Below are positions 25,128 to 34,900 of a stretch of 36,644 bases of DNA, in pieces (position 1 is the first letter of the stretch; every line of letters begins with the position of its first letter). A model generated the notes under the pieces. It made no database searches. It saw nothing but the letters and a program-made list of their open reading frames with translations, and had not been told where the DNA came from. Source of the DNA: Nitratifractor sp. (lineage in GTDB: Bacteria; Campylobacterota; Campylobacteria; Campylobacterales; Sulfurovaceae); contig WFQO01000141.1 in the NCBI GenBank assembly GCA_015486995.1, positions 1 to 36,644 on the forward strand, in the 5' to 3' direction. Made by a program: the position numbers and the translations under genes.

Positions 25128-26860
25128 TGAAAAGATTCGAAAATTTCGTTCACGCCATCCTGGAGAGCAAATCCAAAAAGACCCTGGTGATTCTGCTGAC
25201 GATCCTCGCTCTGTTGGGATCCGTCGCGATGATCCCCCTCAAGATCGTCAAAGCCAAGATGCTGCCGGGCAAAAGCGACAACACCTACTCCGTCTACGTT
25301 ACAACCCCCACCGGTAGTTCCATCGAACAGACCTACAAGGTGAGCAAATGCGTGGTCGAGCAGTTGAAAAAAGAGCCCCAGATTCTCAATATGGAGATAT
25401 ACGCCGGGATGGGGATTCCTCTCGACTACGCGGGTCTCGTCAAAGGCTCGGGGATGAAAAACAGCGAAAACGTCGCCGAAATCGCCGTCAACCTCACCGA
25501 CAAGCACGAGCGCGAAGAGACCTCCTATATGATGGTCCACCGTCTGCGGCCGGTCGTCAAAAAAGCGTGTGAAGGTCTCGTCCCCGGTACGACGATCCAG
25601 TTCGTGGAGCAGCCCGCCGGCCCCCCGACTTTGGCCTCCATCGTCGTCGAAGTCACCGGTCACAATCTCAAACGCGACCGCAAGCTCGCCGTCGAAGTCG
25701 CCAACATCCTCTCCAAGACTCCCAAGGTCGTTGACGTGGATATCATGATGGATGACATTTACAAGAAGTACGACCTGATTCCCGACAAGGAGAAGATCGC
25801 CCGTAGCGGACTCACTGTCGATCAGGTCAACAAAATCATCTACCTGGCTTTCGAGGGGATGGCCGTCGCGCACAAAAACTCCGCCAACGAGCCGGATCAG
25901 ATCCAGATCTTCGAAGTGCTGGATCCGAAAACGAAGCTTTTCCCCAACAAAAGCAAAGAAGCGCTGATGACGAAGCTCAACGAGCTGAACCTGATGAACC
26001 GCAAAGGAATGATGGTCCCCGTCAGCGAAGTGGTACAGGTCAAGGAGGTGGATTCCAAACCGAGCATTATGCAAAAAGATTTGCATCGGATGATCAATGT
26101 CACCGCCGAAGCGGACGAAGAGTCCCAGGTCTATCCTCTGCTCGAAGCGCGCCAGAAGATGATCGACTATTTCAGCAAAAAAGGCTGGAAGGTCGAGAAA
26201 GAACCCGGGATGTCCACCTATATGTTCGACCTGCATTTGACCGATCCGAAGACAGGGGAGAAATTCCTCCTGCGTTGGGACGGAGAGATGAAGGTGACGC
26301 TGGATACTTTCCGGGATCTGGGAGGTGCCTTCATCGGGGCGTTGATCCTGATCTTCCTGCTGCTGGTGATCTACTACAAAAACTACAGCCTGCCGACGAT
26401 CATTCTGATCGGAAGTTTCCTCTCGATCATCGGCGTTATCGTCGGGCATTGGGTGGCGGATCTGGTGACGCGGGACACCTTCTTCCTGACGGCGACTTCG
26501 CTGATCGGTTTCATCGCTCTGATGGGGATCAGCTCACGCAACTCCCTGTTGCTGATCGACTTCGCCAAATCGCTGATGGAGGCCAAAGGGATGCCCAAGC
26601 GTCGGGCCATCGCCGTCTCCTCCGCGACCCGGGCCAAGCCGATTATGCTCACGGCGATCGCGATCATCCTCGGTTCGGCGCTCCTGGCCAGCGATCCGAT
26701 CTTCGGCGGGCTTGGTGTCGCGTTGATCTCCGGGACCGTCGCGGCGGTCTTCGTCTCCCTGATCTTCGTCCCGGTCCTTCTGGACAACTCCAAGGGGATG
26801 GATCTCGACGACGACAACCCATTGCATCACGACCCCAGCGACATCTCCATCACCCGCTGA
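25124..26860 (+). CDS. RND permease, C-terminal half (TM7-12) of a split pump
   Basis: 578 residues. TM7 (about 17-38), second porter domain (about 40-395), then TM8-TM12 (about 398-555). The TM10 region reads GISSRNSLLLIDFAK, where AcrB has a Lys of the proton relay; here it is Arg. RAKPIML aligns with AcrB RLRPILM, with Lys for Arg971. These changes suggest a non-AcrB proton relay (alignment by eye). The start is ATG 25124 with AGGAAGGAG upstream; ATG 25127 is equally possible. It would pair with the upstream half to form one pump protomer, three pairs per trimer. Confidence 0.92.
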   Translation: MMKRFENFVHAILESKSKKTLVILLTILALLGSVAMIPLKIVKAKMLPGKSDNTYSVYVTTPTGSSIEQTYKVSKCVVEQLKKEPQILNMEIYAGMGIPLDYAGLVKGSGMKNSENVAEIAVNLTDKHEREETSYMMVHRLRPVVKKACEGLVPGTTIQFVEQPAGPPTLASIVVEVTGHNLKRDRKLAVEVANILSKTPKVVDVDIMMDDIYKKYDLIPDKEKIARSGLTVDQVNKIIYLAFEGMAVAHKNSANEPDQIQIFEVLDPKTKLFPNKSKEALMTKLNELNLMNRKGMMVPVSEVVQVKEVDSKPSIMQKDLHRMINVTAEADEESQVYPLLEARQKMIDYFSKKGWKVEKEPGMSTYMFDLHLTDPKTGEKFLLRWDGEMKVTLDTFRDLGGAFIGALILIFLLLVIYYKNYSLPTIILIGSFLSIIGVIVGHWVADLVTRDTFFLTATSLIGFIALMGISSRNSLLLIDFAKSLMEAKGMPKRRAIAVSSATRAKPIMLTAIAIILGSALLASDPIFGGLGVALISGTVAAVFVSLIFVPVLLDNSKGMDLDDDNPLHHDPSDISITR

Positions 26861-26861
26861 T

Positions 26862-26885
26862 CCCTCCGGCCCGTGCCCGGGAGGG
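26862..26885 (+). terminator. GC-rich stem-loop after the efflux operon
   Basis: CCCTCC-GGCCCGTGCCCG-GGAGGG with an inner GGC/GCC pairing, directly after the stop. No U-run follows, so it may be a processing or attenuation hairpin rather than a full terminator. Confidence 0.4.
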
Positions 26886-26925
26886 TTGGAGGGACGGGCT
26901 ACTCCTCTTCTTATCCTCTCTTCGA

Positions 26926-26931
26926 TATAAT
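26926..26931 (+). promoter_or_regulatory. Putative -10 element of efp
   Basis: TATAAT in CTTCGATATAATCTGC, about 31 bp before the efp ATG; the upstream tract is T/C-rich. Confidence 0.5.
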
Positions 26932-26961
26932 CTGCTCCATCTAAAGTACGAGGAGTAGACC

Positions 26962-27525
26962 ATGGCAACCATCGGCATGGGTGATATCAAAAAAGGGGTT
27001 CGCCTCGAGATCGACGGCAACCCCTTCAAAGTGATCGAGTTTCAGCACGTCAAACCCGGCAAAGGCGCCGCGTTCGTCCGGATCAAGATCCGAAACCTCT
27101 CTACCGGCAAAGTGATCGAAAAGACGGTTCACGCCGGCGACAAGTTCGAGGTGCCCAATCTGGAGCAGAAAAAGATGCAGTATCTCTACGACGACGGAGA
27201 GTTTTTGCAGTTTATGGATACGACGACGTTCGACCAGATCGGCTTGACCCACGAGCAGGTTGGAGACGTTTTCGATTTTATGGTCGACGGGATGGAAGCG
27301 GATATCCTCTTCCACAACGGCAAACCCATCACCGTGGAGATTCCCCAGACCGTCATTCTCGAAGTGGTCGAAACCCCTCCCAACTTCAAAGGCGACTCCC
27401 AGGGCGGCAAAAAGCCCGCCACTCTTGAAAGCGGTGCCGTCGTGCAGGTCCCTTTCCATATTCTCGAAGGGGACAAGATCAAAGTCGACACCACGGAAGG
27501 GAAATATCTCGAGAAGGTGAAATGA
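26962..27525 (+). CDS. efp: Translation elongation factor P
   Basis: 187 residues, standard EF-P length: KOW-like domain I and two OB domains. It rescues ribosomes stalled at polyproline stretches. The tip of domain I reads [12 protein letters not shown], with Lys34 in the position that is beta-lysylated by EpmA in E. coli; the modifying enzymes are not in this window. The C-terminal stretch [18 protein letters not shown] matches the EF-P signature. GAGGAG lies upstream of the ATG. A heptamer array and a terminator-like hairpin follow. Confidence 0.97.
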   Translation: MATIGMGDIKKGVRLEIDGNPFKVIEFQHVKPGKGAAFVRIKIRNLSTGKVIEKTVHAGDKFEVPNLEQKKMQYLYDDGEFLQFMDTTTFDQIGLTHEQVGDVFDFMVDGMEADILFHNGKPITVEIPQTVILEVVETPPNFKGDSQGGKKPATLESGAVVQVPFHILEGDKIKVDTTEGKYLEKVK

Positions 27526-27528
27526 AAT

Positions 27529-27563
27529 AGTAACTAGAAACGAGTAACTAGTAACTAGGAATT
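27529..27563 (+). repeat. Degenerate heptanucleotide array after efp
   Basis: AGTAACT, AGAAACG, AGTAACT, AGTAACT, AGGAATT in phase, beginning 4 bp after the stop. Confidence 0.65.
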
Positions 27564-27570
27564 TTGGTAG

Positions 27571-27594
27571 GCGTTGCTTTGCAACGCTTCTATT
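27571..27594 (+). terminator. Intrinsic terminator-like hairpin after efp
   Basis: GCGTTGC-TTT-GCAACGC followed by TTCTATT. It is nearly the same hairpin as after ispH, with the same TTTTGG lead-in. A second small hairpin (GGGGTGTAGCCCC) lies at about 27613. Confidence 0.55.
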
Positions 27595-27698
27595 CCAATC
27601 CAAAAACAAAAAGGGGTGTAGCCCCGTCCAGACTACTATAAACACCTGACCATCGGCTAATCACTGCGCCGAGGGTGCTTCTGTTTCCCCAATTCCGT

Positions 27699-27704
27699 TA
27701 TAAT
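27699..27704 (+). promoter_or_regulatory. Putative -10 element of the DJ-1/PfpI gene
   Basis: TATAAT in CCGTTATAATCTTCC, about 40 bp before the ATG. Confidence 0.5.
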
Positions 27705-27738
27705 CTTCCGTATAAATTTCATTGTCAAGGAGGATCGT

Positions 27739-28299
27739 ATGGCACGAGCATTGGTACCTTTGGCTGAAGGTTTCGAAGAGATCGAAGGCGTCAGTATCAT
27801 CGACATTCTGCGCCGCGGAGGGGTGGAGGTGCACAGCGCCTATCTGCCCGGAGAGTTCGCCACCGATCTGGTGACCGGGGCCAACGGCATCACTGTTCAG
27901 GCGGATGTCCCTCTGGCGACGGTCGTCGTGGATGAGTACGATATCATCGCGCTTCCGGGCGGCTGGGGCGGGACCAACCGCCTGGCCGAAGACCCCACCG
28001 CCCAGCGTCTGCTCAAAGAGTTCGCCGCGGCGGGCAAATGGGTCGCGGCGATGTGTGCGGCCCCCTACGCCCTGCACGTGGCCGGGGTACTCAGCAAGCG
28101 CTACACCTGCTACCCCAGTGTCGAAGAGCAGATCCGCCCCGAAGACCGAGTGGATGAAAAAGTCGTCGTCGACGGAAAGGTCATCACTTCCCAGGGGCCC
28201 GGTACGGCGATCTGCTTCGCCCTGGAGATCGTCCGGCAGCTGGTCGGCCAGGAGAGTTACGAAACCGTCCGCAACGGCACCCTCGCCACCTACTGCTAA
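27739..28299 (+). CDS. DJ-1/ThiJ/PfpI family protein (YajL-like)
   Basis: 186-residue cytosolic alpha/beta protein. The reactive Cys is in AAMCAAPYAL (nucleophile elbow, about residue 105), paired with the Glu of AEGFEEIEG (about residue 15-18) as in DJ-1 and YajL. ALPGGWGG forms the glycine-rich loop. Members are linked to oxidative-stress protection, chaperone and glyoxal-related activities; the exact role here is unknown. AAGGAGG lies 5 nt before the ATG. Monocistronic, with its own promoter and terminator. Confidence 0.94.
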   Translation: MARALVPLAEGFEEIEGVSIIDILRRGGVEVHSAYLPGEFATDLVTGANGITVQADVPLATVVVDEYDIIALPGGWGGTNRLAEDPTAQRLLKEFAAAGKWVAAMCAAPYALHVAGVLSKRYTCYPSVEEQIRPEDRVDEKVVVDGKVITSQGPGTAICFALEIVRQLVGQESYETVRNGTLATYC

Positions 28300-28305
28300 G
28301 CGTCG

Positions 28306-28325
28306 CCCCGGCCTTTCGGGGTTTT
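28306..28325 (+). terminator. Intrinsic terminator of the DJ-1/PfpI gene
   Basis: CCCCG-GCCTTT-CGGGG followed by TTTT, six bases after the stop codon. Confidence 0.65.
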
Positions 28326-28414
28326 CCCATACTTCACTTTTTCAAACAAATTTATACCTCGTGTTCCGAGTTTCGCTCTCTGTGTATTATTTTCCCAATA
28401 TCCAAAATCAAATC

Positions 28415-28428
28415 ACGAATGACGAATA
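28415..28428 (+). repeat. Short heptanucleotide pair (ACGAATG ACGAATA)
   Basis: Two adjacent ACGAATn 7-mers in the gap between the convergent DJ-1-like and DedA genes; same unit type as the array at 10644. Confidence 0.4.
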
Positions 28429-28496
28429 AGCTCCGAACATCGTCTCGTCTACAAAATTGTCGGAGATTTGATCGTCGCGGCGCAATGCCGATACCG

Positions 28497-29078
28497 TTAC
28501 TGAGCGTCGCGTTTACGCCGGGAGAAGAAGCGCCGAAGCTGCCAGGCGCCCAGCCCGATCAGAACGATGGCGAGCAGCAAATCCTCGAGGCGTCGAAGTT
28601 CGCCGAAAATCCGTTCGATCCCCGTCCCCAGCAAAGCGCCCAGGGCGATGCCTCCGGCTGCCCAGATACCGACCCCCAGAGCGTCGAGCAGGCTGAAGCG
28701 CTTCCAGGGGTAGCGGTAGACCCCCAGTGTCAGGGGAAAAAGGATCGCTCCGCTGTAGATGAAACGCCCGCTGAAGGCGAGCCAGTCCCCCTTGGAGCGG
28801 ACCTTCTCTTCCAGGCGGTTGACGTGCGTAGCGAGCCGGGGAAAACGGGCGAGAAGGGGACGGGTGTAACGGCGTCCCAGCAGATACCAGAGCTGGTCGC
28901 CCAGGATCGCCCCGGCGGCCGCCGCCGCAAACGCCTCTGCGGGTGAGAGCATCCCCAGATAGCAGAGGATCCCCGTGGCCAGGATCATTGTCGTCCCCTC
29001 GACCATCATCCCGAAAAAGACGATCCAAAGTCCGTACTGAGAAACCCAGGGAGTGATTTCGTGCAGGAGAGTTTCCAT
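28497..29078 (-). CDS. DedA-family membrane protein
   Basis: About 193 residues with five to six hydrophobic segments and the DedA/VTT core: ILCYLGMLSPAEAFAAAAAGAILGDQLWYLLGRRY, then an amphipathic stretch and GRFIYSGAILFPLTLGVYRYPWKRF. The family's usual GRFxPxxR reads GRFIYSGA, so the conserved Pro and Arg are changed. DedA proteins act in the inner membrane; members are now linked to undecaprenyl-phosphate or lipid transport. ATG 29078 has a GGA at suitable distance; ATG 29084 is two codons earlier but has no RBS. Divergent from the aminotransferase gene. Confidence 0.87.
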   Translation of the reverse strand: METLLHEITPWVSQYGLWIVFFGMMVEGTTMILATGILCYLGMLSPAEAFAAAAAGAILGDQLWYLLGRRYTRPLLARFPRLATHVNRLEEKVRSKGDWLAFSGRFIYSGAILFPLTLGVYRYPWKRFSLLDALGVGIWAAGGIALGALLGTGIERIFGELRRLEDLLLAIVLIGLGAWQLRRFFSRRKRDAQ

Positions 29079-29145
29079 TGTCATTCCGTTTTTTTGTCAA
29101 GTTTAGCAGAAGTAATGCAATGGATTTATTCGGAGCGTTTTCCTC

Positions 29146-29174
29146 TTGACAAGGCCGCACTTTGGGACTACAAT
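29146..29174 (+). promoter_or_regulatory. Sigma-70 promoter of the aminotransferase gene
   Basis: TTGACA (29146-29151), 17-bp spacer, TACAAT (29169-29174). This is the only promoter in the window with a perfect -35 and good spacing. The start would leave a leader of about 20 nt. Confidence 0.65.
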
Positions 29175-29200
29175 CGCTGAAAAAAGTGCACGAGGTTTCC

Positions 29201-30328
29201 GTGAAAAAAATTGAGAGAGCGGTCCGGGAAATCACCCCTTTTTATGTGATGGAACTCCTGCGTAAAGCCCAACGCTACGAAGACACGATCCATTTCGAGG
29301 TGGGTCAGCCGGACCTGCCGCCCGCTCCCGGCGTCAAAAAGGCGCTGCTGGAGGCCGTGGAGGCGGAGCGTTTCGCCTACACCGAGAGCCTGGGGCTTCG
29401 GGCTCTGCGGGAAAAGATCGCGGCCCATTACCTTCGGGAGTACGGGGTGCAGATCGATCCCGGGCGGATTCTGATCACTCCGGGGACCAGTCTCGCTTTT
29501 ATGGTGGCCTACGAGTTGCTTCTGGGGCCCGGGGACCGGCTGGGGTTGAGTGATCCCTCCTATCCCTGCTACAAAAATTTCGCCGCGATGGTGGATGCCC
29601 GAACCCTCACCTTTCCCGTCGGTCCCCACAACGATTATCAACTTCGTCCCGAGGATCTGGGAGAGGCGGAACTCGACGTTTTGCACATCGCTTCCCCCTC
29701 CAACCCGACGGGGACCCTCTACCGGGCCGAACGCCTCGAGGCGCTGATCCGCCATTGCGAAACGCGTGGGATCGCCTTCGTCTCCGACGAGCTCTACCAC
29801 GGACTGGTGTATGAAGGGCGGGCCCGTACGGCTCTGGAGTTCAGCGACGAAGCGATCGTCATCAACGGTTTTTCCAAATATTTCTGCATGCCGGGGTTAC
29901 GCCTGGGGTGGATGATTCTCCCCGAAGCACTGGTCCGCCCCGCGGAGCTCATCGCGCAAAATCTCTACATCGCCGCCCAGACACCGGCGCAGTACGCGGC
30001 GCTGGAGGCGTTCGATTACGCACATTTGGATCGGGTGAGGGAGACGTTTCGCGAGCGTCGGGATTGGCTCTACGGCGAACTCTCGCAGCTTTTTACGATC
30101 GATGCCAAGCCCGACGGAGCCTTTTACCTCTGGTGCGATGTCTCCGCCTATCGTGACGACGCGGTCGCTTTCAGCGAAGAGTTGCTGGAGAGGCTGCACA
30201 TCGCCGTGACACCGGGGATCGATTTCGGAGAGAGGCAGACCCGGAAATACCTGCGCTTCGCCTACACCCGCAGCATCGAGCATATGGCCGAAGGGATGGA
30301 GCGGCTGAAACAGTATCTAAGAGGGTAG
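29201..30328 (+). CDS. Class I/II pyridoxal-phosphate aminotransferase
   Basis: 375-residue fold-type I PLP enzyme of the aspartate-aminotransferase family. Motifs: SPSNPTG (cofactor contact), SDELYHGL (Asp that pairs with the pyridine N, then Tyr), the PLP Lys in NGFSKYFCMPGLRLGW, and the substrate carboxylate Arg in YLRFAYTRS. The specific substrate cannot be told from sequence. The start is GTG 29201 with GAGG upstream; the ORF-track ATG at 29162 lies before the predicted -10. Converges on the DEAD-box gene with 21 bp between stops. Confidence 0.92.
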   Translation: MKKIERAVREITPFYVMELLRKAQRYEDTIHFEVGQPDLPPAPGVKKALLEAVEAERFAYTESLGLRALREKIAAHYLREYGVQIDPGRILITPGTSLAFMVAYELLLGPGDRLGLSDPSYPCYKNFAAMVDARTLTFPVGPHNDYQLRPEDLGEAELDVLHIASPSNPTGTLYRAERLEALIRHCETRGIAFVSDELYHGLVYEGRARTALEFSDEAIVINGFSKYFCMPGLRLGWMILPEALVRPAELIAQNLYIAAQTPAQYAALEAFDYAHLDRVRETFRERRDWLYGELSQLFTIDAKPDGAFYLWCDVSAYRDDAVAFSEELLERLHIAVTPGIDFGERQTRKYLRFAYTRSIEHMAEGMERLKQYLRG

Positions 30329-30349
30329 ATTTTTTCTTCCCAACAGAGA

Positions 30350-31564
30350 TTAACGGCGTCGGGAGGAGCCTCTGCGGTTTTGTCCCCGATTCCCCCGGCC
30401 GTTTTGGATCGGTTCGGGGCGGATGCTGGGGTCGACCTCGAAGCCGGCGGTTTTCATCTTGGGGATTTCACTTTTGATGAAACGCTCGATGTTGCGCAGG
30501 AGCTGGTGTTCGTCGACGCAGACGAGGGAGAGGGCCTGCCCGCTGCTGCCGGCGCGTCCGGTACGGCCGATGCGATGGACGTAATCCTCGGGAACGTTGG
30601 GAAGCTCGTAGTTGACGACGTGGGGGAGTTCGGCGATGTCGATGCCCCTCGCGGCGATGTCGGTGGCGACCAGGACGCGGACGCGGTTTTCTTTGAAGCC
30701 TTTGAGGGCTTTCATCCGGGCGCTTTGGGTCTTGTTGCCGTGGATGGCGGCGGAGGAGATCCCTTCACGTTCGAGTTGTTGGGAGAGTTTGTTGGCGCCG
30801 TGCTTGGTGCGGGTGAAAACCAGGACCTGCTTCCACTCCTCCTCGCGGATGAGTTTGATCAGGAGCTCCTGTTTGCGGCGCTTGTCCACGTGATGGACCC
30901 GCTGGGCGACCTGCTCGGCCGTGGTGTTCTGCCGGGCGACCTCGACGGTGGCAGGATTGTGGAGCATCCCGGAGGCGAGGCGTTTGATCTCGGGGGAGAA
31001 GGTGGCGGAAAAGAGCAGGGTTTGACGATTTTTTGGCGCCATCGCGATGATCTTCTTGATGTCGTGGATGAAGCCCATATCGAGCATCCGGTCCGCCTCG
31101 TCGAGGATCAGGGTTTCGACGGCGGAGAGGTCGATGGCCCGCTGATTGGCCAGATCCAGCAGACGGCCGGGGGTGGCGATGACAATGTCGACGCCGTTGT
31201 TGAGCGCCCGCTTCTGGGGTTCGATGCCGACGCCGCCGTAGACGACGGTGGAGCGGATTTTGAGGTTTTTGCCGTAGGTGCGCACACTCTCGGCGACCTG
31301 CGCGGCCAGCTCCCGGGTGGGGGTCAGGACGAGGGCACGGATCTGTCGGCGTCCCATCTTTTTGGGGTGGCTGTTCAGGCGCTGAAGCAGCGGCAGGGTA
31401 AAGCCGGCGGTCTTGCCGGTGCCGGTCTGGGCGGCGGCCAGAAGGTCGCGTCCTTCGAGGACGAGGGGGATGGCCTGGGCCTGGATGGGGGTGGGCTCGG
31501 TGTAGCCCTCGGTTTTGACGGCACGCAGAAGCGCGTCGTCGAGTTTGAGTTGATCGAATGTCAT
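30350..31564 (-). CDS. DEAD-box RNA helicase (RhlE-like)
   Basis: 404-residue ATP-dependent RNA helicase. Motifs in order: Q-motif region ([28 protein letters not shown]), AQTGTGKT (Walker A), PTRELA, TPGR, DEAD (Walker B), SAT, and in the second domain [10 protein letters not shown] and HRIGRTGR. The C-terminal tail is short and Arg/Gly/Asn-rich ([17 protein letters not shown]), a likely RNA-binding tail as in RhlE. The start at 31564 is the family N-terminus, with AAGG upstream; the 73 codons before it in the ORF track cover palindromic element copy 2 and are not coding. The role is probably in ribosome assembly or RNA turnover. Confidence 0.95.
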   Translation of the reverse strand: MTFDQLKLDDALLRAVKTEGYTEPTPIQAQAIPLVLEGRDLLAAAQTGTGKTAGFTLPLLQRLNSHPKKMGRRQIRALVLTPTRELAAQVAESVRTYGKNLKIRSTVVYGGVGIEPQKRALNNGVDIVIATPGRLLDLANQRAIDLSAVETLILDEADRMLDMGFIHDIKKIIAMAPKNRQTLLFSATFSPEIKRLASGMLHNPATVEVARQNTTAEQVAQRVHHVDKRRKQELLIKLIREEEWKQVLVFTRTKHGANKLSQQLEREGISSAAIHGNKTQSARMKALKGFKENRVRVLVATDIAARGIDIAELPHVVNYELPNVPEDYVHRIGRTGRAGSSGQALSLVCVDEHQLLRNIERFIKSEIPKMKTAGFEVDPSIRPEPIQNGRGNRGQNRRGSSRRR

Positions 31565-31608
31565 TGGGTACCTTGTCGGTAGGTTCTCATTACTCCATAG
31601 CGTATCGG

Positions 31609-31704
31609 GGTATGTTCTTCGTTCAATACTCCGGCAGTCGCGAACGCCTGCGGCGCCCCTTCGGGGTTGGGCGCTCCTTTGTCGCATTGAACGAAGAACA
31701 TACC
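31609..31704 (+). repeat. Palindromic element copy 2 (96 bp)
   Basis: Perfect 19-bp terminal inverted repeats: GGTATGTTCTTCGTTCAAT (31609-31627) and ATTGAACGAAGAACATACC (31686-31704). Internal boxes GGCAGTCGCGAAC (31633-31645) and GCGCTCCTTTGTCGC (31671-31685) match copy 1. The centre is a short GC-rich hairpin (GCGCCC/GGGCGC around CTTCGGGGTT). It lies 45 bp upstream of the helicase ATG, in the opposite orientation to that gene. Confidence 0.8.
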
Positions 31705-31890
31705 GGTTGAAGAACAACCTTGCAGTGACTATGGTTTTCGGTCGGAACCTGGAAAAATTTTGGGTGGATTTATCAAATATCAAGAGGCAAAATGCGGAAT
31801 CAATAGTCGTAAATCATCGCAGACCGATGAGCGATTGGAAAGAGTATAGCGGAATCTTTGATGAAAAGATAGGGGCACGTATGGCGCCTT

Positions 31891-31911
31891 GTCATTGGTC
31901 ATTGGTCATTG
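31891..31911. repeat. Heptanucleotide tandem repeat (GTCATTG x3)
   Basis: Three perfect head-to-tail copies, about 47 bp past the 3' end of the RND gene (which is on the minus strand). The most regular of the heptamer arrays. Confidence 0.8.
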
Positions 31912-31958
31912 GCTCCTTGGGGATAGGGATTTTAGCCCTGCATTGTGCGACGGAAGCG

Positions 31959-34900
31959 TCAGCGTTCCCGCACTCGGTAGATCACCGCGTACATCAACGG
32001 CACATAGATCAGGTTGAGCACTGTCGCCCAGGCGATACCGTAGCCGAGGCTGACGGCCATGGGTTGGATGATGAGGGCCTGGCCGCTGGCGAAAAAGATC
32101 AGGGTGAGCAGGCCGAGGACCGTCGTGAGAGAGGTCAGGAAAATCGGGCGTAGGCGCATCGACGCTTTTTCGGCCAGTTCGTCGTAATTCTTCGATCCGC
32201 GGATGAAATCGAGCATGATCAGCGCGTCGTTGACGACGACGCCGGCGAGGCCGACCATCCCCATCACTCCGGGGAGGGTGAGATTGAGCCCCATCAGTTT
32301 GGTACCGACCAGGGCTCCCAGGATCGAGAGAGGGATGACGGAGACGGTGATCAGAGGCAGGATCAGGGAGTTGAACATCCAGACCAGGGAGAGGAAGATC
32401 AAAAAGAGCGCGATGACGGCGGCTTCACCCATCTCCCGCTTGACCTGTCGGTTCTCCTTCTCTTCTCCTTTGATGATCACTTTGATCCCCTCCTTCTCCA
32501 GGCGATGGAGGAAGGGGCGCAAGCGCTCCATCACTTCACTGGGAAGGACGATTTTTTTGTCGGTGCGGGCGGTGACGGTCCAGACCCGATCGCCGTCCTC
32601 TTTGTAAATTTTGAGCATGCTTTTTTTGTAGAGGAAGTCGGCGACGTCCCGCAGCGCCACTTCGCGGCCGTCGGGGGTGGTGATGCGCAGGGCGCCCAGG
32701 TCGACATTACGGTCGCGTGAGGGGTCTTCGATGCGGATGCGGACCAGGCCGCTGCGGTCAAACATTTTGCCGTATTCGGCGTCGAGGTAGAGGCCGCGGA
32801 GGATCTGCACGAGCCGCCCCTCGTCCAGTCCCAGTTTCTGGCCGTAGTCGTTGACCCGCAGTTTCAGCTCCTGAGGCCCTTCGACGGCATTGTCGGAGAT
32901 GTCGAGGACGCCGGGAATCGCATGCAGCCTCTTTTCGAGGCGTTTGAGGGCGGCGAAGACTTTGTCGTCATCGAGGGCGGAGAGGCCGATCTCGATGTCG
33001 TGGCCGACGATCCCCGCCTGGGGGACGAAGGCGGTCAGCTCCTGATAGAGCGGTGTATGGCTTGGGCCGATCTTGAGCGCTTTGTAGGGGGCGAGGACCT
33101 TCTGCGCACGCCGGAGAATCTCCTGGGCGCTGTGTTCGCGCAGCATATCGTGGGCGTCGTATTCGATGGAGAGCAGGGGGTTGATGTATTTGTCGAAGAA
33201 GTTCTGCGGTTTGCGCTCGTGGAGATTGAGGAAGATGTGAAAGAGGTTTTCACCGCTCTCGGCGCGCTGGTCGGGGGTGAATTTCATCCCGACGATGGAG
33301 GTGATGGAGGAGACGTCGGTGCCGTTGAACTCTTTAAGCAGATCGTTTTCGATCCGGCGCATTAGCTTTTCGGTCTCTTCGAGGCGATTGTCCACATCGA
33401 CTTTGCCGCTGATGTAGACCTGGCTGGCGTCGAAGGCGGGGAAGAGCTGGAATTTACTGAGTTTGACCATCCCGACGGTGGCGGCGAGGATGCCGACGAC
33501 CAGCAGAGTCAGGGAGAGCTTTTTGCGGCGCAGCAGGGCATGCAGAAGCCGTTCGTAGAGGAGAATCGCGCGGTCCCAAAGGGGACTGGGCTCGTGGTGG
33601 TCGACCCGGTGCCCCCAGCTGAAGAGCTCTTTGGCGTGGAGGGGGAGGAAGTAGAAGGCTTCGAAGAGGGAGCTCAGCAGCAGGATCGTGATCATCACCG
33701 GCAGGACTTTCATGAAGACCCCGAGCTGCCCGCTCATGATCAGCAGAGGCAAAAAGGCGAAAACCGTCGTCAGCGTCGCCGTGACCACCGCGGGAAACAT
33801 TTCCGCCGCCCCGTCGATGGCGGCTTCTCTGGGGGGCTTGCCCATCTCCATATGCCGGTAGATATTTTCGGCGACGACGATCGCCTCGTCCACGAGCATC
33901 CCCAGGGCGATGAGGGCCCCGAGCATCGTCAGCATATTGAGGCTGTAGCCCAGCATCTCCGAGCCGATGAGGGCGATGAAGAAGCTGGTGGGAATCCCCA
34001 GCGCAACGACGGCGGCGATGCGCCAGTTGACGCTCAGGAAGAGGGCGGCGAAGACGAGGATCAGCCCGAAGAAGATGTTGGAGCTGACGAGGTTGATCCG
34101 GTTTTTGATCCAGATGGAGGTGTCGGTGTAGACTTCGAAGTGCAGGGAAGGGTATTTTTTGGCGAAAGTGTGCAGCAGGGCGCTGATCTGCCGGCTCAGG
34201 GCGATGGCGTTGCCCGATTTTGTTTTGGTGAGGTTGAGGGAGATGTTTTCGTGGCCGTTGAAATGGGAGATCTCTTTGGGGGTGCTGAGGCGGAACTCCA
34301 CCGTCGCCACCTCCCCGATGCGGATACGCCGCTCGCCGACTCCGAGCAGGGTGTTGCGGATCTTCGCGGCGTCCTTTTCGCCGTTGATCGTCGAGAGGTA
34401 GATCTCCCGGCCGTGCTGCTTGAAGGTTCCGGCGGGGTAGATCGAGCTCAGCCCCTGGATCGCCTGGTAGAAGAGTGTTTTGGGGATGCCGTAGGCTTCG
34501 AGCTTTTTGTCGTCGACGGCGATGCGCAGCTCCCGGTCGGCATCGCCCCGGACGTCGATGCTGTTGAGGCTCTTGAAGCGGGAGAGGCGGCTTTTGAGCG
34601 CTTTGGCCGCTTCGAGGAGTTCCGCTTTGGGGACGTCGCCGGAGACGGCGATGAGCAGGAGGGGAAAGTTGTGGATGACGATGCGGGCGATGGGCTCGTT
34701 CATATCCGCCGGCAAGTCGCGTTTGACGTTGGCGATGACATCTTTGACGTCGCTGAGGACCAGCTGCTGGTCTGCCCCGGGTTTGAGGTCGGCGGTAATG
34801 GAGAAGGAGCCGTTTTGGATCACGGTCTCGATGTCGCTGAGGTTTTCGACGCTTTTGAGATCCTCTTCGATGGAACGGACCGCCATCTTGTCGAGGATGT

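Larger units (their letters stand above)
31565..31958. other. 394-bp intergenic region between the DEAD-box and RND genes
   Basis: No credible gene. It contains the helicase RBS, palindromic element copy 2 (31609-31704), about 185 bp without recognisable features, and the GTCATTG triplet repeat at 31891. No clear promoter for the helicase was found between the element and its start. Confidence 0.75.

Noticed and set aside
31564-31783. N-terminal extension of the DEAD-box protein to 31783
   Set aside because: The 73 extra codons translate palindromic element copy 2 and spacer; the helicase family N-terminus begins at MTFDQL with a usable RBS.
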